Below are positions 37,374-47,813 of a stretch of DNA of 64,000 bases, one piece after another. The position numbers and the translations under genes were made by a program. Under the pieces are notes generated by a model. It worked only from the letters and a program-made list of their open reading frames with translations, had not been told where the DNA came from and did not search any database. Position 1 is the stretch's first letter. The number at the start of each line of letters is the position of its first letter. Source of the stretch: Solen grandis (lineage: Eukaryota; Mollusca; Bivalvia; Adapedonta; Solenidae); assembly GCA_021229015.1 (NCBI GenBank), contig CM037789.1, positions 40,336,926 through 40,400,925 on the forward strand, in the 5' to 3' direction.

Positions 37374-38888
37374 AAGAAAAAAAACAACAGTTCGTGTCAG
37401 TATCCATTACCTGGCCTATTATTAAAGATTATTCAATCAATTACAGGAGAAATATAGATTTATCAAGCATGTCGAAAGCACAAATAACTGGTCACATATA
37501 TTTAGTATTAAATTTTATGATAAAATATACCATACACAGCAATTTTACATCATTTTGTTATAACTGATATTGATAGGAATATGACTAATGTATTCATATT
37601 GCAATGTCTATTATTTTCACCTATCGTGAAATTTTATAAGAAATATGGTCTAACTCTGTATTTCAGACAAGAAATAAAAATGTGTTTATACTAAAATCGA
37701 CAATTCTCCCGAAGAATAGAAATCAAATGGTCAAACGTTGACGTTGCAGCAACATTTTACTTACGTTGTGTAAACGTTGCACATAATGTTGCAACAAATC
37801 AAATATGCATGAATTACATCTCAACTAATACACAATATTAACACATCTACAAATACGATACAACTGTATATATGTATATGTTGCGATATCAACGTTATGT
37901 AATATATATTGCATTGCTTTCACGAGTTGCTTTTGATTAACCTTCACACTATACATGAGTGCTCGCATGCGCACGAATGTATGTGGGCGGTTTAATAAAG
38001 CCAGTGCAATATATGCCTTGTATGCCGTGGCTATCGAAGAAAAAACCCGTGAAAATACCAATCAGTGAAAGGAATATTTCACTTTACCAAATCAAGTAAC
38101 TCTTTCCAAAACAAAAACAAAAACAAAAAAACTCACATGTCGGTGCCTTCTGTACAGTTGCGCAAATTTGAATTGAGAAGAATGTACTGAATTATTTTCG
38201 CGTTTGACCTTGGATCTCAAATAATTCAGACAAACTCAGTTTAATATTTGGAGAACATTATTAGTGATGTGATTTGAAGGGTTTCCAGAGTGTTTGGAAA
38301 TCATTTACATCAAACAAAGAATAATTAGGGCTTGTGAGAAAGGTACATTTTTTTTGCTTCGAATGCGCTATATACTATTAAAAAAGTGAAGAAAATTCTT
38401 CACCGATGCAAAATTTACTGTCTGTAACATCTTAAAATGACGTAACTTACCACGTAGTATGACCACACTGCTAATATTTGGGGACAATTATGTTGAAAAA
38501 AAAGAAAGAAAACAGTTGAGGAAAAAATGATTTGGACACTCTGTATAAGGATGAATACTGAGGACCACCTCCAGGATCGTATCGAGAATATAATTATTTT
38601 GAGTGGTCACAATACTGTGCAAATATTTGAGTGTCCGCCATTACTGTGCGGTTATCTGGATACCTGCATGGTCAGCCATTACTGTGCGGTTATCTGGATA
38701 ACTGCATGATTTTTCACCAGTTAATGCATGGGCGTGGAAACTCCGACCACTAAAATGTGTGCGGTATCCAGTTTAAACATGGTTACTTTTCATCAGAAAA
38801 CTACCTAGGCCGTTTTACAAGACAAAGCTGTAGCATCATTATTACTAACATAAATACATTATATATTTTAACCAAAATATATAGGAAC

Positions 38889-39023
38889 TGACATGAGTTG
38901 TCATTTTATATCAACCTTTACTAAACGATTTCATTAAAATAATAATTAGCGAGCTCCTGGCGAGCTAAATACAATTTTCATGATTGAGTTTAATAAAACT
39001 TATATGAATGGCAACTCATGTCA
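38889..39023. mobile_element. 135-bp MITE-like element (unit 3 copy)
   Basis: Same length and ends as the other two copies, with a few substitutions (core AGCGAGCTCCTGGCGAGC). Confidence 0.65.
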
Positions 39024-39246
39024 GATTCTTTTTATCATATGACCTTAACTCAGTAATATGTGGTCATAACAACAAAATAAACTCATAAATTACTGGTGTG
39101 GTGGGGTTGGTTAATAAAGCTAAAGAACAAAACATTTTAAAATAAACCATAAATTCTTATGACGTCATATTAAAATATTGAGTTTAAGTAATGACGTGAA
39201 ATGTATTAATCGTGGCATGACAACACGCACGTGACGCGATGTAATA

Positions 39247-40204
39247 TAATTATATTTAACGTGTTAAGTATAAGAAAATATGTGATGATTATACGAAACC
39301 GGAAATAGCTATTTATGCATGTTGTCATATGATAAAATGTTATAATATAAAGAACTCCATCACTATTTTGAGATGCTTGTCTCGTAACTAATGAATTTGA
39401 TGAAAACTTTAAGGACTTATTAAAGGTGAAATGAAATAAGTGTGAAGGTTTTATTACGTTAACGTAATTGTTTGTATTTTTCAATCCATAAAAAAATTAA
39501 AGTGCCTATATGGTTGAATTTAATACAAAGTAAAATATAAAGTTTATTTTTTCTCTGTAATTTTTTTTATAATGATTGAAATTTATGTTGCATTGTACAG
39601 TCAACCGAGTATGGTTCCCCGACCTCTGATGACCTATTACGGTGAAAATAAATAGGGATACCCATATGGGGCCTAAAAAACAACGACAACAAAAACGTTG
39701 TGTTTACGTTACGTTAGCGTTAGGTATTGCTTGGTTTGCATATTTATTTCAGTACTTTTTAAAGGAGGATTTCATATACCTACATGAACTTGTTGGTGTT
39801 GTCAATAACATTTATTCTTAATGACCTTTTATGTTAATATTTTGATAATCTAGTATTACCCTAAAATCATATTTGGTTTTAGTTGCCTGTGTCGCATTGT
39901 AATCATTGAAATATTAAGGTAATCAAACCATCATTTTATTATGATTATGGTCCATCAGGTGAGTGTGGGAATTTTATAATAGATGCAAGCCTTTATAGAC
40001 TTAAATAGCAAACTAGTCTTTAACTCAAAGTCAATGGATTCTTGCATCTGCACTGCAGTCTTTTTAAGCATTTGAAGGACCATGATTGAATTAAATAATT
40101 TACAATAGAGAAAACATACATACACATATATTTAATAATTCAATACTTATACAGCTACAATCGAAGTGATTAAAAATACTCGTACATAGTTATTAGTATA
40201 CAAG
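39247..40204. other. Unassigned DNA to the right of the array
   Basis: No gene seen. ACAACGACAACAAAAACG followed by TTGTGTTTACGTTACG at 39680-39710 is simple-sequence-like. Confidence 0.4.
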
Positions 40205-40835
40205 TTTTTATTTATAAAGACAAATAAGTAAAATTAATACAAGCGGACAGAATGTTCTTTAACTTTACATGAATATAGAGAATCAAACTAGAAACAAATT
40301 TATGGGGGAAAATTAGAGGGGAGGGGAATCCCTATTCTACTACTTTTTGAATCATCTGCACCTGAACATTTTTTTTAATTCGGTTCTGTCATTTGGGGGG
40401 GGGGGGGGCTGTTAAAAAAACCACGTTACCTTATTTTATTTCATATTATTGTTTTTGTTTCATTTCCAGTAATAATGCAAAGTATAAAACAATTATATCC
40501 AATACAATTTAATATGTTTCAGCAAGTAAACATACTGCATTTTCTTGAAAATAAAATATGTCTATATATACACGTATGCGGCTATAGTATAAAATTTGTT
40601 GAATAGAATTTCTAAAACTTTAAAACAGTCACAGGGAATAGTGTACCAAACAGCTCGAGTTGAAATCAAAAGAAGTGTTGCAAGCCCATAATATTGAGTT
40701 ATCTATTCATCAAAATGACATAAAAAGTATAAAACTCACATTCAGGGGCAGATAACTCAAAAAGTAAGAAGAGACCACAATTTTTCCAATGAAATTGTTT
40801 CTAGTGTGATTTTCTATAATTTTGCATAGTTTAAG
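40205..40835. repeat. Dispersed repeat, copy related to 51270-51475
   Basis: The stretch 40205-40394 matches 51270-51450 through TATAAAGACAAATAAG, AACTAGAAACAAATTTATGG, the CATTCTACT/TATTCTACTACT block and TTCTGTCATTT. A G14 run follows at 40395-40408. The GGGGCAGATAACTC block appears at 40744, as at about 51453, but here about 340 bp of other DNA separates it. A bivalve-type interspersed repeat is likely. Confidence 0.6.
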
Positions 40836-41539
40836 AAAATCGTCTCCGCTTTTTTATTTTCCTTCTTTGTTTATATATAATATATACAATTTTTGGATGA
40901 ACAGAATTCCTTTTTTTAGGTGATTCAATCCACTGATATGATGGCTATACGGAATTGTAAAAAAATATATACTTCGCAATATTTGGACCTTCAGAATTTG
41001 GCAAATGTACTTTTGAAAATATCTTTAACTGAGGAATTCTAAATTTTGGGTTTTCATTTTACAATTATTTAAAAATAAATGAGAATATCAATGCATTTTT
41101 TTCTTCAAGAAACTTAGAATCAGTAGTCACGCGCAGGAATGTCCTTAAAATGCCGTCGATCTTATTTGTTTTTGTGGAGGGATAAAGAATGTGTTTCGAT
41201 TTTGATTATGAACAAGTCAGGATGTTGATTTATGGCATTTAATATCTGCCTTCTGATAAGGACAACAATTCACACTTGATTAATAAATTCTCGCCTAACG
41301 CTGACATGGTGTTTAAATATGAATCATAATTTATTATTGTGCTGATGAATATGCAATGACAATAACAATGTGCAGCCTTGATTTTTGGATGGTTGAATGC
41401 AAAGAAAGGAGAAATTGCATGCAGCCAAGTCATGTTGGTGAAATAATATTACTTCATTATCTCTTCATAAATCATTGAAAGTAAAAAGAAGTACGATAGC
41501 TTATTGCATTGTCTCGAATCATATGCCAACAAATAAGTT
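40836..41539. other. Unassigned stretch before the fourth gene's conserved block
   Basis: No gene or recognisable repeat. A 64-codon minus-strand frame at 41239-41433 has no supporting signals. Confidence 0.4.
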
Positions 41540-41917
41540 TAGAAAGGAAACGTTTGCACAGACTGATAGGCTAACAGCTGCAATGTTGAAGCCATTCTAA
41601 TGCAATATATTGAGAAATACTTAAAGCAGTATTTTTCTGGTATATCTGGTATGTTTTACAAATGTTTCTTAAAATATATTTTGTTGATAGTTATCAATTT
41701 ATACAACGACAGTCTGCACGCGTGGCAGTAATACAATACACACCCATAAAATTACGTAATGTTAAGTCATCTGCGTGTATATAAGATGTAAAAAATATCT
41801 TATTTTTTAAATCGATAGAAGTTATTATCAGTGAATATAAATTTTCCAATGTCTCTAATTACGTTCAGAAATTTCCAATTAAGAAGGAATGTAGCATGGC
41901 AAATGAAAAATAGTAAC

Positions 41918-41963
<46 letters not shown>

Positions 41964-42240
41964 GATATCATGCATTTTTTCATTTTTTCTTTGAATTATG
42001 AGCAAATCGTTAATATTTTACTTTCTCCGTAAAATAGGGTTTATGAAGAATATAATGTCCTCTTCTTCTATAGTAATGGCTAGCAATCACTTTCTGATTA
42101 TTATGGCAACACATGTAGATCTTGCGGCCAAGGATAGGGTCCTATTATTGCTGTACCCGAAACTTACTTCGCATTGCACCGTCATGTCCTTTCATCGCAT
42201 TTCGTTCCATCGTGATTGGATCGCAATTCTTTTAAGTTAA
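41540..42240 (+). promoter_or_regulatory. Upstream conserved block of the ancient paralogue
   Basis: Aligns in order with 17415-18048 and its copies: GGAAACGTTTGCAC, GAGAAATACTTAAAGCAG, TTTCCAATGTCTCTAATTAC, AAATAGGGTTTATG and CGCATTTCGTTCCATCGTG. A (TA)20 run at 41920-41959 sits where the young units have only a short ATATATATA. The 80-codon frame at 41998 is not shared with the young units. The block ends about 0.2 kb before the TATA box. Confidence 0.5.
41920..41959. repeat. (TA)20 microsatellite
   Basis: A pure alternating TA run inside the conserved upstream block. Confidence 0.95.
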
Positions 42241-42276
42241 TGTGTGCCTTCAAGTGTATATAATGTACTGTTTATA

Positions 42277-42484
42277 TGGGTACCATATGGCACTCATCAT
42301 TTCTCATACGAAAACTGATTTGTTATTTAATTCTTCTCCTTATTTTAATTAATTTTGCTAATTGCAATCGGCTACTATGTAAGGTCCATAAGAACTGCAA
42401 TTTATACGAAGGAAATAGGTTTTGTCCTGCATTAATTTCTAGATGAGTATAAATAGAGAGAAGTAGAAAGCAGCAAAATATTCC
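42277..42484 (+). promoter_or_regulatory. Promoter of the ancient paralogue (gene 4)
   Basis: TATAAATA at 42448-42455, with the same surroundings as the young genes (TTTTGTCCTGCATTAATTTC before, GAGAGAAG after). Expected +1 is the A at 42480, 32 bp from the TATA start, in ATATTCC (a partial initiator). GGGTACCATATGGCAC at 42278-42293 is the exact reverse complement of the young genes' GTGCCATATGGTACCC. Both are followed by a TACGAAA-ACTGA element. Noncoding exon 1 is about 42480-42508, then donor GTAAGT. Confidence 0.75.
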
Positions 42485-43334
42485 ATCCGGATCTTCAATC
42501 GAAATAAGGTAAGTGATTTTAGCATTGCAATAATAAATGTATTATATGAATAAATTTCACATGTAACTTCTACAACATATTGTTAATGTTATATCACATT
42601 TAGTTCTTATTTTAATTATCAAGTTGTTATTAATCGAGTATCAACAAGTGCAAACAACATTAAATAAAATGTTTATTAGCTATTGTTATAGTTTGATGAA
42701 GTATATGAAAACAAATAATCGCTTATATATTACGTAATGCATGGCAATTTAAAAAATATAAGAACACTAACTTTCCAATTACATTATCCCCCTGATGGAT
42801 TTGAATAACGACACTGTTATGATTCAAACAATAGAAGTTGATTTCCTTTCGGTTTGTTTTCTTTCATTCTTTAGATGTTTTTCTTAATTAAGAAATTTCC
42901 CTTGCCTACAACCAAATTGCTCCGCAAAGAAACATGGTTAAATGTTTTTGCATATTTATAGATAAAGATGTTTAAGTCTCCTCGAAAATATATTTAGAAG
43001 ACTCCAGCGTCTAGCATTTTTATTCTGAAATCAAGTTTTTAATAAAACGATGATTTCATGTATTTCTTTAAAATGTAAGCAAAACAGTTTATATACCGAT
43101 CATTTTTTTTTTATTTTGTTATGCTTTCCTTTCTCTGTTATGGTCGTTTTGCACTACACTTATTAACATTTGATCGTTACGCTCCACATATTTTTAAAAA
43201 CATTTTAGCGTTACGCATTTCACGCATTTTAATATAATAATTACTCCGTCCTATTTTACTTTTTTCTCTTCACCAAGTTAAAATCTTAAGTAAAATTTCG
43301 GCGTTGTTTTAAAGTCAGGCTCTTTACCCACTCA

Positions 43335-43463
43335 CTCAACATCAAAACTATGTCCCTCTTTCTTCATTTTCGCTTAACTCAATATCAAAACCATGTCCTT
43401 CTTTCTCCTTTATCACCTAACTCAATATCATAACCATGTTTTTCTTTCATCATTGTATCATTA
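43335..43463. repeat. Exact 43-bp minisatellite, three units, in intron 1 of gene 4
   Basis: Units start at 43335, 43378 and 43421, each CTCAA(C/T)ATCA(A/T)AAC(T/C)ATG followed by TCC/TTT and a pyrimidine-rich tail. The consensus is related to the ~50-bp units in intron 1 of the three young genes, so the repeat was present before the paralogues split. Confidence 0.8.
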
Positions 43464-43541
43464 AATAATTTATTCACTTTATAATTATATCATTCCGTTT
43501 CTGCTTTGATTATTGATTCATCGCTTACTTACAGCTCCACT

Positions 43542-44725
43542 ATGTCTGTCCGACTTCTCTATGTATTTCTGATGGCTAGCATAGTATTAGTAGCAGTGGG
43601 GCCGTTTGCCGAAGGTAAGTAATGAAAAGTTATTTTCCTTTGTATTGATATCATCTGTTTAATTATCGTTATGGATATTTACCATATGCAAAATATCATA
43701 TTTGCATATTCAGAAATCAAGCATACCCTTTTATGTTGTCTCCTATAATATGTCTATTAAGTGCTTGAGAATGACTGGCTGTTGGTCAAATTGATGTTTT
43801 ATTTTTGCTGTCCGAATAATACATTAACAAACACACCTTAGCATCCAATTCAATATGAATTAATTTAATATTTTTAATGTAAATGTTCCTCTTAAAAAGC
43901 ATATTTGGGTAGAGCATTTATTGATCATACTTTGTTTGATTATGTTATTTGATCATATATCTTGTTCAGGGAAACTCGCATGCTTTTTGTAACTATTTCA
44001 AGTGATTTTTTCCTACTTATGGTAGATTGTTCTGCCATATTGTAGTAGCATGTCATAGACAAGTGACATGATGAAACACGCGGCCTCATAATGCCGACAC
44101 CGTGGAAAACAATCATGGAACCTATATTGGCGCTGACCAGCAATACCATTTATTCGACTTTGGTATGACGCGGTCATGATTTGAACCCGCGGTGGCATAA
44201 ACCGCTCTGGCCGAGTTAGGTTTACTTTGTACATATAAGTTGCTCATGTTTTATTCATATTTTATAATATCATTGGAACCCATTATCGCAGAATCGAACA
44301 AAAAATCCTCACTTTAATGAACATAAAATAATGAATTCAATAATTATTAAGACAATGAAATGAAATGAAAGAAATATATACTTTGATCTTCCCTTTTTTC
44401 AATATTATCATTATTTGATCATAACGATACTTAAATATTAAAACACTTAACTAGTTACTGCAAAAATAACGGCAGATAATGGGCTTAGTTTAAAAAGCAT
44501 GAATATAATAAGCCAACATATATTGTAGGTTCCAAGGGATTTAGTAAGAAAGGTCATGAAAAAGAAGTGAAAGATGAAGTAGATGGGGAATTGGTCGAAG
44601 ATCATTCTTCTGCTATCAGTGACGCTGAGATATCCGGTTCATCTGAAAGTTCCTCAAGCGAAACGCATTCGTCTTCGTCTGATGATACCACAACTGCCCC
44701 TATCATCGCCTATGGTGTTGAATAA
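43542..44725 (+). CDS. Diverged secreted Ser/Glu-rich protein, ancient paralogue (gene 4)
   Basis: Join of 43542-43614 and 44529-44725, 89 residues; noncoding exon 1 about 42480-42508. Intron 1 is 1026 bp. Intron 2 is 914 bp, phase 1 (GAAG|GTAAGT ... TGTAG|GT), enlarged by a SINE. The exon lengths 29 and 73 nt equal those of the young genes. The signal peptide MSVRLLYVFLMASIVLVAVG is similar. The mature part keeps a Lys-rich start (SKGFSKKGHEKEVKDEV) and an acidic Ser tail (AISDAEISGSSESSSSETHS) but is shorter and has no Cys. Ser-x-Glu sites are again present. Gene structure and promoter make common descent with copies 1-3 clear despite weak similarity of the mature region. Function is unknown. 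Confidence 0.85.
44012..44222 (-). mobile_element. tRNA-derived SINE in intron 2 of gene 4
   Basis: On the minus strand: A-box-like CTCGGCCAGAGCGG, B-box GGGTTCAAATC, then a body including a degraded ACCAAAGTCGAATAAATGG and ATGCCATGTCAC-type region. About 211 bp, which accounts for most of the 269-bp excess of this intron over the 645-bp intron of the young genes. The two overlapping minus-strand open frames here belong to the SINE. Confidence 0.65.
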
Positions 44726-44726
44726 A
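44721..44726 (+). terminator. AATAAA overlapping the stop codon of gene 4
   Basis: The stop TAA lies inside AATAAA (GAATAAATGA). No other AATAAA is seen in the next ~100 bp, although the conserved 3' UTR block TTGATGGTTTGTCC follows at 44755. It could be the working signal, or the true signal may be a variant further on. Confidence 0.35.
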
Positions 44727-45429
44727 TGAAAAAAAATGAGATATTAACTTCATTTTGATGGTTTGTCCTTTCTTCTATCCCCGTCTCACTTACTTGTAGT
44801 TAAAAGTAGAAACTATGTTTAAACGGATAGGTAATGTCGTGTCTAGTCGCTTCACTTTCCCATTTCAATATCTCAGATGCCGACCTGATTGAAATATGAA
44901 AAAGTTAATCAGTTACACATGTTCCCATTTAGCATAAAAAACTATTGCTTAACGTACGACTATTCCTGACAATACCGCATTCATTTGCTTTATATTTTCC
45001 TTTTTTTAAACTTTTCATATATTAATAAAACTATATTAATTTTGCAAAATATCTTTCTTAATTGTTATACTAGATATAGTATATAGATAGAGACGAATAA
45101 GTCAAGATAAACGTTTGAAGTACTGAATTATCAGACTTGTTGAAGGCATGAATAACTGCCAACATGATCATGAATTGGTCACAGAAGAAATGTTTTTGTA
45201 AAAGTTATAAACAATTCATGCCCAGCACACCTAATATTGACATAATTTGTATTTATTACCAATAACGATAACTTTATGGCTAACAGGCTTTTTCATATTT
45301 ATTTAACTTTTGTATTGTCTGTTCGCAACATATAATTGGAAAAACGGTCCAAAACAACTTTGAGACATAGAATAAAAAAATATATATACCAATATCTACC
45401 AAGACAGTGCCTTGAGAAGATGAAACTCA

Positions 45430-45660
45430 GACTGTAAGACATTGACGTTGAAGCAAATGTGTAATCGTTGCAAATAAGGACATGGCTTTGATTCTTACGT
45501 TTATGTTATGTAACAATATTTGTTACACAACAATAGTATAATTTACAGGCATTTCTATACAGCTATAAATAATAACATAATATCGCTGTGAAAACATTGT
45601 TGTAACCTTCTTACAAATGTAACAATAACCTTAAAAATAACGTTATGACGCCATATTAGT
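45430..45660. other. 3' flank of gene 4 with GTTGCAA/AACGTT motifs
   Basis: Contains GACGTTGAAGCAAATGTG and CGTTGCAAAT, in line with the block downstream of the young genes, then ATGTTATGTAACAATATTTG and AATAACGTTATGACG. It marks the approximate right limit of similarity to the tandem unit. Confidence 0.4.
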
Positions 45661-45982
45661 TTTTTTTATTTATTTAAACATTATTTGCAACATCGGTATT
45701 CGTATATTGACTAATACACAAAACTTCATGAATCTATTTAGAAGAAAAAATTTAAACGTCCATATTGAAACTCCACCGCACCCTGAAAACAACAGCTATA
45801 AACAAACAAACAAACGAAAAACATGACAACCAAAGCACTAACAAAACATTTATAATGATAAGTTGTCACTGTGAATAAACATCATGATAACAAGAAATAA
45901 TGCTATGGAAAAAAGGCGAAACAATAAGAAAACGTAAAGTTGTTCTACGAGGTATTTCCAGTTTAAGGCCATTTTATAAATA

Positions 45983-46838
45983 CAGTCGAACCCCGGCTAT
46001 TTGAAATCCCAGGGATCAGCGTTTTATTTCGAGTAAGGCATATATTGGAATAACCCAAATCACGTCGATGTTGAAAAAACCCCCCCCTTTTTAAATTTTT
46101 AAAATATATAAAATGTAAATGAAAACGACTATAGGTAATCAATTTTTATTTCACAACTTTCATCTTCTTATGCATAAATAATTTCGATACATAGAAAATC
46201 AATTCATACGTCGATAACAAAGATACATTTATACATGTACATTTCTCAGGTCTTACTTAATCACAAGCGACTAATGTGACCAATATAAACGCCATATATG
46301 GATAATTGATAATTAATTTACCAACATTCTGCATATATGCATACATGAACATTCATCATGTCTGACTAAACCACAAGTAACAACATGTATCAACGTTACA
46401 TCAACGTCGTCTCGAAAAACGATGTCTGCTTGTTAAACTTGTAACTTCGGTAACTTATCCGAAATACTACAATCATCACCTTTATGATTGAACTGCACAA
46501 ACACCCAATCAATTAACAATTTATGTAAACTGTCAGTGCTTGTTGTTTGGGTCCACCCATTTCAGTAATTATTTGACGTTCGCACCTTTCCATTATTTGT
46601 TTTCAAAATGTCGCCGGTAATTAATGCTCGTCAGTGACTTCGGATAAGCAGGTGCGAAAATCATACGAATCGATTGGCACGGGTCAAAAAATCTTTACGG
46701 ATGAGGCCAGGTTTTCGAATGGCACACATTTGAATAACCCAGATACGTTTATATAGAAATAAGAAGGAGAGTGATCGGGACCAACAAAGTATTTCGAATG
46801 ACGCCGGGTGTTTGAATGGAGTAACCGGGGTTCGACTG
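45983..46838. mobile_element. Non-autonomous pogo/Tigger-like DNA transposon
   Basis: Terminal inverted repeats CAGTCGAACCCCGG(C) and (A)CCGGGGTTCGACTG lie at 45983 and up to 46838. Both are flanked by TA (45981-45982 and 46839-46840), the expected target duplication of Tc1/mariner-pogo elements. Repeated TTCGAAT/TTTGAAT words lie near both ends, as in pogo-type elements. The 856-bp element has no transposase frame; the 77-codon minus-strand frame at its right end is incidental. A C9 run at 46081 may be a sequencing weakness. Confidence 0.8.
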
Positions 46839-46840
46839 TA

Positions 46841-47257
46841 GTTGTATTTGCTTGTCTAATAAAACGTCTGGGATGAATTAAGAGACGGAATACAGTCAAA
46901 CCGTTTGGCTGCAACACACAGCTTCTTTTCTATGCAATTTTATTTAACTTGACGTTCTAGAAATGGAACCAATATAAACATGATTTTATGCTGGTTTTGT
47001 ATGACGTCGACGTTGGTCATACCAATAACAATTTGGCGGTTGTATAAACGTCTACAATGGTATGGCTTAAATATTCATGTTTTTCTTTTTCGTGTGAAAG
47101 TTTTGAGGAAATATTGGTAAAGAGTGATTTGTTTATTAGAATAGTTTCCTCTGAACGTTTGTGGAAAAGTTAAAAGCTATTGAATCATTATATAAATCTT
47201 ATCAATGGACATGATAGAAGATGTTTAAAAAAAACCAATCAACTTCTCAATCTTGAG
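46841..47257. other. Unassigned stretch
   Basis: Nothing gene-like was seen; it ends at a (CT)11 microsatellite. Confidence 0.4.
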
Positions 47258-47279
47258 CTCTCTCTCTCTCTCTCTCTCT
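47258..47279. repeat. (CT)11 microsatellite
   Basis: A pure CT run about 60 bp before the candidate exon at 47341. Confidence 0.95.
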
Positions 47280-47340
47280 TTCACATATGAACACGTATTT
47301 ATCGAAATTTAATTGTGTGTTTTTTTATTGAATATTGCAG

Positions 47341-47451
47341 AAAACTTTTAATGATTCGACATTAACATCACACACTCAAATGGACGGTTTATTCCAAGTA
47401 AATGGTTATTCTGCAGATAAAATCCACAGTCCTGCTTTAAAGAAGACCCTG
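47341..47451 (+). CDS. Candidate internal coding exon, unknown protein
   Basis: A T-rich tract and acceptor TATTGCAG precede 111 bp (37 codons, phase 0 on both sides) ending CTG|GTATTA. The translation contains TSHTQMDGLFQVNGYSADKI and reads like ordinary protein. The base mix changes to AT-rich noise after the donor. The donor is weak and no neighbouring exon was found. It may be a relic or chance. Confidence 0.25.
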
Positions 47452-47813
47452 GTATTATTTATGTTGTTATTTACCTATCGTAAATTCAAATTTGTGGTTA
47501 AAACTGAAACTGTTTTGTTCATTGTTTGTAAACCTTTGTAAAGTTTATAAAATTTCTAATTTGTTTTCTTTTTTCTTTTTGTAATTTTTCCCACATTTCG
47601 TCATGGTTTGGTTTATCAAACAACCACTGAATATGATTAAATTATATTTACCCGTCCAGAATATCAATAACCTGGAACAAAAAAAAATCAAAGTGCCATA
47701 TCAATACCGACTGCTATATGTTTACGGTTTTACCTAATATTTCCGAATGATTGAGTAGTGAGGATGAACCGGAATACCATCAATCTTATTGGGAAATAAA
47801 ATATATTTTCATT

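Larger units (their letters stand above)
31647..39246 (+). repeat. Tandem unit 3 of a ~7.7-kb triplication
   Basis: This 7600-bp segment is shorter mainly because intron 1 of its gene has lost two minisatellite blocks, plus small deletions near 34800 and 38475. Its end, GATGTAATAT, continues into unrelated AATTATATTT. That marks the right edge of the array. Confidence 0.95.
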
